DNA of 64,000 nt, from NCBI GenBank assembly GCA_010202115.1, contig CP047917.1, forward strand, positions 682,001-746,000, written 5' to 3'. This DNA is from Candidatus Saccharibacteria bacterium oral taxon 488. Lineage in GTDB: Bacteria > Patescibacteriota > Saccharimonadia > Saccharimonadales > Saccharimonadaceae. The position numbers and the translations under genes are program-made. The notes under the pieces are model-generated. The model did no database searches and was not told where the DNA came from. It saw nothing but the letters and a program-made list of their open reading frames with translations. Positions 18,959-27,907 of the stretch are shown here, piece after piece (the first letter of the stretch is position 1; every line of letters starts with the position of its first letter).

Positions 18959-20206
18959 ATGCGAAATTTGTCATCACTATTCCGCTCATTGTCACTGCGC
19001 CACTATGCAGTTCTAGCGATGGTTGCGGTAGCGACAGTAGTGCCAACCACATTATGGGCACTAGATTCCAATCATTCGACTAATACCAATACGCAAACAC
19101 CGACGAATACGAAACCTACGCCAGTTTATCGTTGTAATGCGCTCAGTATTGATCAGTTTTCAGCTACTAATTTCAAGTTTTCAGTCAAGTACGCTGCCCG
19201 TGATGGTGCGACATATAAAACGACGATCTACAAGGTCTACGATGCTAAGGGTAAAGAGGTGTATCAAACTGGTAACGAATTCAAGGGCTTCACACCGGGC
19301 ACATACACGGTCAAAGCCTTTATTGTCGTTGATGTGAATGGTAAAGAAGAAATGGTGACCAGCGATGCCTGCGCTAAGCAGGCCACAGTCCCTGGCGAAA
19401 CACCGGATCCAAAACCAAAGCCAACGCCAATTCCGAAACCAGTTGATCCGAAACCTGAACCAATCCCAGATAAACCACCAAAAATTACACTGGGGTTTGC
19501 CGTCAAAACTACTGTTGATGGCGCACAACACAAAAAAGTCACCGTCAACAAGACCTTTACCTACCGAGTAACTGTTACCAACACAGGGACCGCCACTATA
19601 CATGACACGTATGTTACCAATACCGCACCACAAGGGGTAGCCTACCTAAAGGCATCCGCTGGTACAATTCAAAATAATACCTGGCAGACGCTGATTGGTG
19701 AGCTCAAGCCAAATGAATCGAAAACATTTACTGTCGACGCTATTGTCAAGCAATATGTCGCGGGCACACTGACTAGTACAACCTGCATCAAGAGTGATCA
19801 AATTTCGCTCGAGGGCCATAACAACTGCAGTGGTGCTACTATAGAGGTGGCCAAGCCGCAGGCCCCAGCTCCGCAGCCAAAACCACAGCCAACGCCGCAA
19901 CCAAAACCAGCGCCGACCGATCCGAAACAGCCGACACCGACCCAACCAGTAAATCCGACTCGGCCGGCTACACCGGTGCCTGAACCAAAAACACCAGACC
20001 AACCGAAACAGCCATCGACCAACGATAATCAGCAGTCACCTTCAGCATCGGGCGGCACACAAACCACTAACCCACCTGCCGCACCGACGACCGTTGGCGA
20101 ACTGCCACGGACCGGTAATGCCACCGACACGCTCGTTGGTGGGCTGGGTCTTGGTGCCCTGCTCACTGCTGGGGTCGCCTACCTCATCAGTCGACGTCAC
20201 GTATAA
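18959..20206 (+). CDS. LPXTG-anchored surface protein with DUF11-like domain
   Basis: 415 residues. It has a signal peptide (about 15-35, HYAVLAMVAVATVVPTTLWA) and an immunoglobulin-like N-terminal part with paired Cys. A Pro/Lys-rich spacer is followed by a DUF11-like domain (FTYRVTVTNTGTATIHDTYV) and a long Pro-rich stalk. The end is a classic sorting signal: LPRTG, a hydrophobic helix, then RRH. A sortase would cut between T and G and attach the protein to peptidoglycan. No sortase gene is in the window. The start is fixed by AAAGGAGG before ATG 18959. The protein could mediate host-cell contact. Confidence 0.85.
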   Translation: MRNLSSLFRSLSLRHYAVLAMVAVATVVPTTLWALDSNHSTNTNTQTPTNTKPTPVYRCNALSIDQFSATNFKFSVKYAARDGATYKTTIYKVYDAKGKEVYQTGNEFKGFTPGTYTVKAFIVVDVNGKEEMVTSDACAKQATVPGETPDPKPKPTPIPKPVDPKPEPIPDKPPKITLGFAVKTTVDGAQHKKVTVNKTFTYRVTVTNTGTATIHDTYVTNTAPQGVAYLKASAGTIQNNTWQTLIGELKPNESKTFTVDAIVKQYVAGTLTSTTCIKSDQISLEGHNNCSGATIEVAKPQAPAPQPKPQPTPQPKPAPTDPKQPTPTQPVNPTRPATPVPEPKTPDQPKQPSTNDNQQSPSASGGTQTTNPPAAPTTVGELPRTGNATDTLVGGLGLGALLTAGVAYLISRRHV

Positions 20207-20227
20207 TCACAACTCTGGTTGACGTGG

Positions 20228-20255
20228 ATACCCCTCGCACCCCGAGGGGTATTTC
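20228..20255 (+). terminator. Intrinsic terminator of the surface-protein gene
   Basis: A 10-bp perfect stem, ATACCCCTCG/CGAGGGGTAT, with a 5-nt loop, followed by a short T-rich stretch. The promoter of the next gene begins about 8 bp later. Confidence 0.8.
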
Positions 20256-20271
20256 ATGGTACAATAGTATT

Positions 20272-20487
20272 ATGGCAAAACAGAAGAAAAAGCGCTCTAA
20301 GAAATACTCTGGCGTTGACGCCGCAACAACTCGGCCCAGTGTCACGCGCATCCAGGCGGTCAGTCGCTCGTCGGCCGGTCAGTGGCTATATGAACGCAAA
20401 AAATTACTGCGTGGTGTCGGCATTGGCGTAGTAATAGTCATCATCGTTATTGTGATTATCACGGGTATTATTAGTCTGTTCCGATAA
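20272..20487 (+). CDS. Small basic single-span membrane protein
   Basis: 71 residues. A lysine-rich head (MAKQKKKRSKKYSG) is followed by a polar segment and one strongly hydrophobic helix (GVGIGVVIVIIVIVIITGI). The basic, cytoplasmic head and tail anchor resemble small translocon or ribosome-associated membrane proteins, but it does not match SecE closely; function unknown. TACAAT at 20260-20265 is 6 nt before the ATG, so the start is 20272 and the mRNA is probably leaderless. Confidence 0.7.
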   Translation: MAKQKKKRSKKYSGVDAATTRPSVTRIQAVSRSSAGQWLYERKKLLRGVGIGVVIVIIVIVIITGIISLFR

Positions 20488-20497
20488 TCAATATTTC

Positions 20498-22669
20498 TTA
20501 GCGACTTGTCACCTTTTTCTTGTTCACGGCCGGCCTATCAAGCGGCAGACGAAAACCAAACGTACTGCCCTTGTCTTCTTTTGACGTAAAGATCATTGAT
20601 CCGCCGTGCTCTAACACAACTTTACGCGCCAAAAACAAGCCAACGCCCGTACCGTCAGGACGACGCTTGCGAGCATTTGAAGCGCGAAAGAATTTACCAA
20701 ACACGCCAGACTGCTCAGCTTTTGGCACACCGATGCCTTGGTCTTCGACCGTAAACACCACTTCCCGCGTATCGCAACAGAGCGACACCTTAACCGTCGT
20801 TTGTTCTTTAGAATAAAAGATTGCGTTATCAATCATGTTCATGATGACTTGGCGGAGCTTTTCGGCATCAATGGCCAACGTCGGAACATCGTCGTCAATA
20901 TGCACCGAAAGAGTGATGTTATGCTGCTTGGCCACAATCTTCAGCAGAGCCATTTCACTTCGTACAATATCACTGAGTCTAGCCGGTTGACGATTCATCG
21001 TGAATGTCCCAGTCTGCAGACGAGAGATGCTGAGAAAGTCATTGATCAGTTGTACCATGCGCTCACTCGAGGAAAAGGCCTCGCGCAGAACAGCTTTCTG
21101 GGTCGGACAAACCGGACCGAGATCACCCTGGAGCAACATATCGAGATAGCCCTTGATACTGGTTAGCGGCGTCCGCAGCTGATGCGACGCCATAGAAATA
21201 AACTCATTCTTCGCCTCGTCTAGTCGCTGTAGCTGCTGGTTACTCATCCGCAGTTCCTGCGTCGCCGCCTCGACACGCTGCTGCAGCTCGGCATTCAGCT
21301 CATTCACCTCCTCCATCGACTGAGCATTTTTAATGGCAATCGCCAGCTCACCGCGCACCGCCCGAAGCATCGAGAGATCGCGCTCGACATAGTTATTTTT
21401 CTGACTTTCGCCGATCAGCACAAAACCAACGATATCCTCCTGTAGCGACAATGTCATGACGATAGCCAGCTTTTGTAGTTTCATCGTCCGCCGTAACTGC
21501 TCTGGCAGCGATTCGACAACCGCCACGTCATCGAGCTGCTCAAGCTGGTGTTGCATTACCAGCTCCGCTAGATCTACCTGCGGCGGACGAGTGTGTCCAC
21601 GTGAGCCAAATATCCGAAAGCGACCATTATCATACACGGCAAAAATAACCTGACGCGCCTTGATAAGCCGTGTTAGGCACACCGCTAACCGAGTCGTCAG
21701 TAGTCGCAGCCCCATCGTATGTAGCAAAATTTGCCCAATCTCGTTGATAAAGCTTTCAATGGTATAGCCCTGTCGATAAAATAGCTTGTCAGTCAGGCGA
21801 TCAAAAAACTGCTTGGTCGGTTGAAACAAAAACCCTAACAATAATGCCGCTAGCACACCCCAGAATCCTGGCATCCCGCCGCTATCATAACCGCTGAACG
21901 CACTGACGATCGCCGAAATACTATAGGTCGCCGTGTAGTATACGATTGTTAATAAGCTTAGCAGCATGGCGTACGCGATTGTTCGCACCGCCGCATCTTT
22001 CAAACCGAAGAGACGGTGCTTGACAATCGTCAGATATGCCAGCGGTATAAAAATAAAGGTGCTCAGCGGCCCAATCCAGATGAGGTCATAGCGACCAACA
22101 GCCGGCAGCAGTAAATTAAATATCATACCTACGCTGCCAGCAATGCCATAGGCATAGGAAATGAGTCGTAGCTGAGAGCGCACCAAGAGCGCACTGCGGC
22201 GACGAGCCTGATGCGCGAGGATGATAAGTGCCGCCAAAAACAGCAGTATGAAATACACCATATAGACGAAATAGCCGATCGGATGAATCACGACCGTATG
22301 ATCATTCAGCGCCACCTGCGCTATCAGCCAATCAACTCGCACGATAATCATCGAAGCAATAATGCCAAATAACACCCAGGCAGTGGCTGGCACGTATTTT
22401 GTTGTTCGTCGTGCACCAATGTGAGTTGCCACTGAGATCATGGCTGCCGCGATCAGTGCTGCTCCGATGTAATATATCCTCAGGTATATCAGTGCCGCCG
22501 CCAGCACATTAGTCGCTAAAAACGCCGCGATACCCAATGCCCACAGCGCAATGCCAACCGTCAGCACAAAAAAGAACCGGGTTGCCAGCTGGCGTGGTTG
22601 ATGAGCCACGACCATGAGGCCAAACACCAGCGACATTACCCCGGCAATGATCAGCCCCGCTATCTCCAT
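20498..22669 (-). CDS. Membrane sensor histidine kinase
   Basis: About 723 residues. Eight or so hydrophobic segments fill residues 1-270 (7TM-type sensor). A GAF-like region follows (about 300-450), then a coiled linker, the phosphoacceptor H-box SHQLRTPLTSIKG, N-box MIDNAIFYS and G-boxes DQGIGVP and GTGVGLFLA. The ATG at 22669 has an AGGGAG site; a GTG two codons earlier is less likely. It lies beside a methyltransferase and the divergent CheY-like regulator at 23896, its probable partner. Confidence 0.9.
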   Translation of the reverse strand: MEIAGLIIAGVMSLVFGLMVVAHQPRQLATRFFFVLTVGIALWALGIAAFLATNVLAAALIYLRIYYIGAALIAAAMISVATHIGARRTTKYVPATAWVLFGIIASMIIVRVDWLIAQVALNDHTVVIHPIGYFVYMVYFILLFLAALIILAHQARRRSALLVRSQLRLISYAYGIAGSVGMIFNLLLPAVGRYDLIWIGPLSTFIFIPLAYLTIVKHRLFGLKDAAVRTIAYAMLLSLLTIVYYTATYSISAIVSAFSGYDSGGMPGFWGVLAALLLGFLFQPTKQFFDRLTDKLFYRQGYTIESFINEIGQILLHTMGLRLLTTRLAVCLTRLIKARQVIFAVYDNGRFRIFGSRGHTRPPQVDLAELVMQHQLEQLDDVAVVESLPEQLRRTMKLQKLAIVMTLSLQEDIVGFVLIGESQKNNYVERDLSMLRAVRGELAIAIKNAQSMEEVNELNAELQQRVEAATQELRMSNQQLQRLDEAKNEFISMASHQLRTPLTSIKGYLDMLLQGDLGPVCPTQKAVLREAFSSSERMVQLINDFLSISRLQTGTFTMNRQPARLSDIVRSEMALLKIVAKQHNITLSVHIDDDVPTLAIDAEKLRQVIMNMIDNAIFYSKEQTTVKVSLCCDTREVVFTVEDQGIGVPKAEQSGVFGKFFRASNARKRRPDGTGVGLFLARKVVLEHGGSMIFTSKEDKGSTFGFRLPLDRPAVNKKKVTSR

Positions 22670-22682
22670 GCCCACTCCCTCG

Positions 22683-23837
22683 TCATATTTCTAGTGTACC
22701 ACCAACCTTTGGTCTACGCATAGCATACAGTGCATAGACGCCATCATCAGGACAATATACATCGACCCGCCAATCACCCAGACCCGCTGCCCCCGCGATC
22801 CGCTGCATTGTTTCGATTGACCGAGGCTGGATATGCGGCCACTGCACGACATTGAGCGTAAAGCCCAGCTGCGGATGCGTATCACGCATATTGCCAACTA
22901 ACAGCAGCCCGCCAGGTTTCACCAGTTGAGCAGCATGAGCCAAGAAGGTTGCGGCATCAACCTGCAGCGCCGTCGGACCTTCATCTGAAAGTACCTCGGG
23001 CACATACTCCAAAATTCCAACAGCATCGACTGCATCATATGCAGCCGCCTCAAGGTCAACCCGTCGCCGCAGTGCTCGAGCTGCCACGTTGGTTTGCATG
23101 TCTACCTCAGGCGAGACTACACCCTGAGGGCGCAGAATATTCATACAGCGAACGTTGGTAAACTGCCCGACTTCCATTGTCTGGGCATACGTTTGCGCGG
23201 CCCTGAGCGCCGACCGATCAAGATCAACCAGTGTGACGCGCGGCGTAGGGTTGCCGCTCTCTTTGATATGCCGGAGCGCATGACAAACCGGCTGAGCAGC
23301 GCCGCAAGCCAGACTGACCCACTGCTGCTCTGCGGCGCCCAGAGACGCTTGATCAATAATGTGCCTGGCAAGAATATCCTGAACAATTTCACCGCGACTG
23401 CGAATACCGTGCGCATCCAAAATATTACAGGCCCAGTCGCGCACCACTGGCGAGACCGGCTTGCCATTCGCTAATTGCTCAATACTCGGATCATATAACA
23501 AGTCTAGTGCCGCCGCCGTCGGTATCAGTTCCAACCAATTCTCGACGCCAGGAACCCGAGCGATCAACTCGTGTGTCGCTGGATTGGTATCATCAATCCT
23601 CGTTCGCTGGCGCCCAATCGCTGCGTTAAGATCACAATCACCATGAAAGCCCATACCAGTCAGCTCTTCTAGCTCCACCACTACCTTCTCGTGGGATTGC
23701 GTCTGATATCGGTCACGCATCGGCACTGGATGAATCCGCCACTGATTCAGCTCAAGTTCCGCCCTGCGCTCTGACAACTCAACCCAGCCATAACGATCTG
23801 GCTGAATAGTTATGCTTTTACGCTGCTTTATTGTCAC
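22683..23837 (-). CDS. Class I SAM-dependent methyltransferase
   Basis: 384 residues from the GTG at 23837, which has a GAGGTGG site. An N-terminal helical part (1-190) precedes a Rossmann methyltransferase core: motif I WVSLACGAAQPV, motif II VTLVDLDRSAL, and motif IV/post-IV at DAVDAVGILEYVP and LVKPGGLLLVGNM. The substrate is unknown. Its position between a histidine kinase and a response regulator suggests that it belongs to the same signalling locus. It is divergent from the response regulator. Confidence 0.75.
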   Translation of the reverse strand: MTIKQRKSITIQPDRYGWVELSERRAELELNQWRIHPVPMRDRYQTQSHEKVVVELEELTGMGFHGDCDLNAAIGRQRTRIDDTNPATHELIARVPGVENWLELIPTAAALDLLYDPSIEQLANGKPVSPVVRDWACNILDAHGIRSRGEIVQDILARHIIDQASLGAAEQQWVSLACGAAQPVCHALRHIKESGNPTPRVTLVDLDRSALRAAQTYAQTMEVGQFTNVRCMNILRPQGVVSPEVDMQTNVAARALRRRVDLEAAAYDAVDAVGILEYVPEVLSDEGPTALQVDAATFLAHAAQLVKPGGLLLVGNMRDTHPQLGFTLNVVQWPHIQPRSIETMQRIAGAAGLGDWRVDVYCPDDGVYALYAMRRPKVGGTLEI

Positions 23838-23895
23838 TTTGCCCACCTCTTTTGTGCTAGTTTTACAATACACCACTGCCTGCTATAATACAATT

Positions 23896-24267
23896 ATGGT
23901 TAAAATTGCTATCATTGAAGATGATGCGACGATCAGTCAGATGTACCGAATGAAGTTCGAGGCGGACGGGTTTGACGTGCGACTAGCGAGTAATGGTACA
24001 ATTGGCGTGGCACTCGTCGAATCGTTTCGTCCAGATGTCATTTTACTTGATATCCAGATGCCAGAGATGGATGGAGCCGAGGCCTTGCGACGTATTCGCT
24101 CACACGCGTGGGGCAAGACCATACCGGTTATCGTACTGACCAACCTCGGCGAAGAAGAAGCTCCGCGCGAGATGCGCTCACTCGGCATCCAAGGCTACAT
24201 TGTCAAGGCCAACCTCACCCCACGCCAAGTCGTCGCCCAGGTCAAATCAGTCATTACAAAGCCGTGA
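23896..24267 (+). CDS. Single-domain response regulator (CheY-like)
   Basis: 123 residues, only a receiver domain. Acidic pair EDD near residue 8, phosphoacceptor Asp in ILLDIQMPEMDG (about 53), switch Thr in VIVLTN (about 82) and Lys in YIVKAN (about 104) are all present. It has no output domain, so it must act by protein contact. TATAAT at 23884-23889 is 6 nt before the ATG. Likely phosphorylated by the kinase at 20498-22669. Confidence 0.93.
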   Translation: MVKIAIIEDDATISQMYRMKFEADGFDVRLASNGTIGVALVESFRPDVILLDIQMPEMDGAEALRRIRSHAWGKTIPVIVLTNLGEEEAPREMRSLGIQGYIVKANLTPRQVVAQVKSVITKP

Positions 24268-24271
24268 GTTT

Positions 24272-25081
24272 CTACCGGATATTGACCCGGTGTAGGCACG
24301 CGGTAATCACATTATCAAACAATGCGCTCACCGTCAGCGGGCCGACGCCGCCTTTTTCTGGTGTCAGGTGGATATCAGTACGCGTCCGGTTTGCTGGTGC
24401 CACGTCACCAACAATCTTACCATCCTCCGAGGCGGTGCCTGCATCGACTACCACAGCACCAGGTCGGATCATGTTCGGCTGAATCAATCCCGCCACACCA
24501 GTTGCCGTGACGATGACATCATATTCGTGTAGTCGCGATAAATCATCACCCCGACTAAATACCGTTACGTCCAGCCCCGACGCTCGCCACATCCGCTCGA
24601 GCGGCGCACCGACCAGCCGCCCACGCCCAACAATAGCCAACCTTTTACCAGCCAGCTCCACACTATAGCCCGCTAACAGCCAATTGATGGCCATCGGTGT
24701 CGCCGGGTCAAACAGCGTTTGCTCAGAATTGAGACCATCGACGTCTTTTTCCGGTGCCACCAACCGCACAATTTGATCGGTCTGCTCCGGCTCGGCCAGT
24801 GGTAGCTGGACGATAATTCCCTGGATGTCATCGCGTTGGTTCAGTGCCGTGATTGTCTCCGGTAGGTGACGAGTCGCCACCCGACAAATTTCTACCTCAA
24901 TTAAAATGTCTGCACCGTAGCGCTGCTTGAGGCGCATGTAGGTAGTGATGACCGGATTGTCCGAATCGGTGACGATGGCGAGGCGTGGCTGGATGTGGTG
25001 CGCTTGACGGAGCATGCGGACTTGCTTGGCCTGACGCTCTTTAATAAACGACGCGAGTTCTGCACCATTGAGAGATTTCAT
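24272..25081 (-). CDS. folD: Methylenetetrahydrofolate dehydrogenase/cyclohydrolase
   Basis: 269 residues. It converts 5,10-methylene-THF to 10-formyl-THF. Seen: GIIVQLPL and DVDGL of the catalytic cleft, GRGRLVGAPL for the nucleotide, and the C-terminal PEKGGVGPLT. The expected catalytic Lys (YxxxK motif) appears as YMRLKQ. TACAAT (minus, 25088-25093) is 6 nt before the ATG at 25081, which overrides the longer frame to 25111. With glyA at 29499 it forms the one-carbon path and could supply formyl groups for the initiator tRNA, matching the def gene. Confidence 0.93.
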   Translation of the reverse strand: MKSLNGAELASFIKERQAKQVRMLRQAHHIQPRLAIVTDSDNPVITTYMRLKQRYGADILIEVEICRVATRHLPETITALNQRDDIQGIIVQLPLAEPEQTDQIVRLVAPEKDVDGLNSEQTLFDPATPMAINWLLAGYSVELAGKRLAIVGRGRLVGAPLERMWRASGLDVTVFSRGDDLSRLHEYDVIVTATGVAGLIQPNMIRPGAVVVDAGTASEDGKIVGDVAPANRTRTDIHLTPEKGGVGPLTVSALFDNVITACLHRVNIR

Positions 25082-25160
25082 TGTTTGATTGTAGCAAATC
25101 AGCATGAGCACGTCGAGCGCCTTGAGGTTGGTAGCCGCCTGTGGTATAATCGGGAAGCTT

Positions 25161-25238
25161 GGCGGATGTAGCTCAGTTGGTTAGAGCGCTGGATTGTGGC
25201 TCCGGAGGCCGTGGGTTCGAGCCCCATCATTCGCCCCA
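25161..25238 (+). tRNA. tRNA-His (GUG)
   Basis: Acceptor GCGGATG/CATTCGC has the extra G-1 (25161) opposite C73, a histidine identity feature. Anticodon loop TTGTGGC gives GUG. CCA is encoded. TATAAT at 25145-25150 is the promoter. Confidence 0.95.
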
Positions 25239-25311
25239 AGCATTGTCCGTAGCAAAAGGTGCGACGCTATGTTTACCTTCACCACTCATTATGCTATAAT
25301 CTGGACTGATT

Positions 25312-25388
25312 GGGCCAGTAGCTCAGCTGGTTAGAGCACCTGCCTCTTAAGCAGGGTGTCGAGGGTTCGAGCCCCTCCTGGCCCTCCA
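25312..25388 (+). tRNA. tRNA-Lys (CUU)
   Basis: Acceptor GGGCCAG/CTGGCCC is perfect. Anticodon loop CTCTTAA gives CUU with stem CCTGC/GCAGG. CCA is encoded. The discriminator is U73, whereas lysine tRNAs usually have A73. TATAAT at 25295-25300 is the promoter. Confidence 0.95.
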
Positions 25389-25399
25389 AGGAATTATTA

Positions 25400-25422
25400 A
25401 ACCCCAGTTTTCTGGGGTTTTA
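25400..25422 (+). terminator. Intrinsic terminator after tRNA-Lys
   Basis: Stem ACCCCAG/CTGGGGT with a TTTT loop and a trailing T-run. It faces the convergent 138-residue gene. Confidence 0.85.
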
Positions 25423-25445
25423 GTATGCATAATAAATCGTACTGC

Positions 25446-25862
25446 TTACGAAAATGGATCGTGGCCACGTGAAGGCGGCTCTTGAAATCGAGGCGATGAT
25501 GGCGACGGACGAGTAATATTATCAGCAGGACCGCCCGGTGGCACACTGCCTGGGATATTTTGTGATGATAACGACGGTTCCGCTTGGCGCAGCGAATTAC
25601 CCGCAAAGGTACGATTAGAGAGCGGAACATCACTAGTCGTGTCATGGTCTTCCAGTGTATCGTCAGCGCTCGTTGGCGGCATATAACCACGCGCACCCAG
25701 CGCTGATGACTGATAATTCCCGATCCGCTGGCGATCGCAGTTGCGGTCGCTCACTCGACGACTTCGACCGGTATTACCAAACGCCGGCTGCGTCCGTGGC
25801 CGATGCGCCATTAACCGCTGAACTAACCGACGCGACATTCGAGGTTTACCACTAGCATCCAC
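25446..25862 (-). CDS. Small Pro/Ser-rich protein of unknown function
   Basis: 138 residues, GTG start supported by AAGGAGG a few bases upstream. A basic head (MSRRLVQRLMAHRPR) is followed by a polar, apparently disordered tail (NITRPSPSSPRFQEPPSRGH). No family was recognised. Only 22 bp separate it from the 3' end of tRNA-Arg(UCU) on the same strand, with no visible promoter between. It may therefore be cotranscribed with the tRNA. Confidence 0.5.
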   Translation of the reverse strand: MDASGKPRMSRRLVQRLMAHRPRTQPAFGNTGRSRRVSDRNCDRQRIGNYQSSALGARGYMPPTSADDTLEDHDTTSDVPLSNRTFAGNSLRQAEPSLSSQNIPGSVPPGGPADNITRPSPSSPRFQEPPSRGHDPFS

Positions 25863-25884
25863 GCGACCCTCCTTCGATCATTCC

Positions 25885-25961
25885 TGGCGCCCCGAGTAGG
25901 ATTCGAACCTACGACCTTAGGCTTAGAAGTCCTCTGCTCTATCCAGCTGAGCTATCAGGGC
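25885..25961 (-). tRNA. tRNA-Arg (UCU)
   Basis: Acceptor GCCCTGA/TCGGGGC, discriminator G, encoded CCA. Loop CTTCTAA gives UCU. The anticodon stem GAGGA/GCCTA has only three Watson-Crick pairs (AGG/CCT), flanked by G-A at 27-43 and A-G at 31-39, which is unusual. Confidence 0.9.
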
Positions 25962-26004
25962 ATGTTCACATTATAGCATCTTTCTGGTACAATAGTGCAA
26001 GCTC

Positions 26005-26079
26005 GCGGGTGTAGTACAGCGGCTAGTATGCAAGTTTTCCAAACTTGAGATGGGAGTTCGATTCTCCCCACCCGCACCA
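26005..26079 (+). tRNA. tRNA-Gly (UCC)
   Basis: Acceptor GCGGGTG/CACCCGC, discriminator A, encoded CCA. Loop TTTCCAA gives UCC in stem CAAGT/ACTTG. TACAAT at 25988-25993 is the promoter. The phosphorylase gene begins 34 bp after its 3' end. Confidence 0.95.
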
Positions 26080-26113
26080 ATGTCAGATAATTTCAATCCG
26101 CGAAAAGGGCATC

Positions 26114-27883
26114 ATGGATTCATATTCATACACAAACACGTCACCATATCAGCCACAGGACATCGAAGACGCCTCCGAATTTTATGACGTAATTGAGCGT
26201 AGCAGCCTGACGCATCAACTGTCTAAGTCACGGCCGTACATCTACTGGACAATGGAAATTTATGACAAGGCCAACGGCATCAAAGGTGGTGGCGGCCTGG
26301 GCGTATTGGCAGCAGACACGCGGCGGGTAGCCGAAAAGCTGGAAGTGCCATTTGTGGTGGTGACGCCATTTTACCGCAGCGAATCACATCAAAAAATTAC
26401 CGACCTCGCACAAACTGAATACGTCGAAAAAGTCTCGCCCCAGGAGTATGGCTTTCATTATATTGATGAAGTTTCAGTCAGCTCCGCCGGCTTTCCCGAT
26501 GCTAGCCTCAGCGTCTTTCGCAAGACGCTCGGCTCAACGCAATTTGTCACCATTTCAGAGCCAAACTTTGGGCAATTGTACGAAGGCGAAGGCTCGGGTG
26601 ATCACCGGCTGTACCAGGAGGTAGCCCTTGGGTTTGGCGGCTATAAGGCCCTGAAACTACTCGGCATCAAACCAGCCGTCATTCAGCTCAATGAAACCGC
26701 AACAATTTTTGCGGCACTGGCTCGGCTGGACGAGCTATGCGCCAACGGTATGAACTTGTACGAAGCAATCGTTTACGTCCGCAAACACACACTCTACACC
26801 AACCACACCCTACTCCAGGCCGCTGAACCAGAGTTTCACCGCTCGCAATTTGAAAAATTAGTACTGCCAAACCTCAAAAGCAACGCCGTGCGCTGCTGGC
26901 TGATGGAGCAATTTCGTAACGACCGTTTGCGACCTAATTTGCTGGCAATTGAGTTGACCGAAGCCAAAAATGGCGTCAGTAAACTGCACGCCCGCGTGGC
27001 AAATTTCCGCGACCGCAACAACGACAAAGTCAAATTCCACGCCATCACCAACGGCATTGACCTGGAAACATGGGTGCTGCCGGAGATCCTGCAGACTTAT
27101 CGTGAGCATACTATTATTGATAAATTTGGCTTGCCAACAGAGCAGTATCAAGAGGCAATCGCCACGCTACCCGCTAGCACCATTCGCTCGCTCAAACGCG
27201 TGGGCCGGCTGGAGCTAAACCGAGTCCTTATGGGGCGCAAGGATCAATACAACAACCCAGTTCACCTGCCCGAAGACGCGCTGGTATTTGACTTCAAACG
27301 GCGGTTCGCCAATTACAAGCGACCGCATCTACCATTTGAGCGCCCAGAGACACTCAGGCAGATTTTGCTCGATAGCAACGCTCACTACATCCTCGCCGGT
27401 AAGGTTCATCAGGGCGATCATGATATGTATCAGCAGCTCCTGACCATCCTCAAGCTCGTCGATAGCGACCCTGTCCTACGTGAGCGCGTCCACTACATTC
27501 AAGATTACGACGAGACCCTGGGACGAGCACTGGCGATTGGCTCAGACATTGCTATCAACGTGCCGATCATTGGCCTCGAGGCCTGCGGCACATCATGGGA
27601 AAAAGACATTGCCAATCTCAAGCTGCTCATCTCTACCAGTGACGGTGGTGTTGCTGACATTAAACCAATTGCCTGTCTCGAGGTGAGCGGTGTAAGTCCA
27701 GAGGACGAAACCACCTCGCTCTACGCTAATATGCGGCGGGCGGCACAAATTATCGCCAGCGATGAGCTACTGATGCAGCACATTCATCGCCAGCTCACGG
27801 CCTATCTACCGATCATATCAGGTGCACGAATGCTCAAGGATTATCTCAAGTTTCTGTTTCCCGCCCGCCACACAACCAAATAG
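26114..27883 (+). CDS. Alpha-glucan (glycogen/maltodextrin) phosphorylase-like enzyme
   Basis: 589 residues, shorter than the roughly 800 of classic phosphorylases and typical of the compact bacterial/archaeal branch. It splits alpha-1,4-glucan with phosphate to glucose-1-phosphate. Seen: GGGGLGVLAADTRRVAEKL, the N-terminal glycogen phosphorylase/synthase-type loop, and EACGTSWEK, where the Lys (about 496) aligns with the PLP-binding Lys of GTSNMK, followed by ISTSDGG. The frame extends upstream into the tRNA-Gly gene, so ATG 26114 is taken. No nearby promoter is clear; it may be read through from the tRNA. It gives energy from host or stored glucan. Confidence 0.8.
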   Translation: MDSYSYTNTSPYQPQDIEDASEFYDVIERSSLTHQLSKSRPYIYWTMEIYDKANGIKGGGGLGVLAADTRRVAEKLEVPFVVVTPFYRSESHQKITDLAQTEYVEKVSPQEYGFHYIDEVSVSSAGFPDASLSVFRKTLGSTQFVTISEPNFGQLYEGEGSGDHRLYQEVALGFGGYKALKLLGIKPAVIQLNETATIFAALARLDELCANGMNLYEAIVYVRKHTLYTNHTLLQAAEPEFHRSQFEKLVLPNLKSNAVRCWLMEQFRNDRLRPNLLAIELTEAKNGVSKLHARVANFRDRNNDKVKFHAITNGIDLETWVLPEILQTYREHTIIDKFGLPTEQYQEAIATLPASTIRSLKRVGRLELNRVLMGRKDQYNNPVHLPEDALVFDFKRRFANYKRPHLPFERPETLRQILLDSNAHYILAGKVHQGDHDMYQQLLTILKLVDSDPVLRERVHYIQDYDETLGRALAIGSDIAINVPIIGLEACGTSWEKDIANLKLLISTSDGGVADIKPIACLEVSGVSPEDETTSLYANMRRAAQIIASDELLMQHIHRQLTAYLPIISGARMLKDYLKFLFPARHTTK

Positions 27884-27907
27884 AGCCGATGGCAGAACAC
27901 TCCATAG

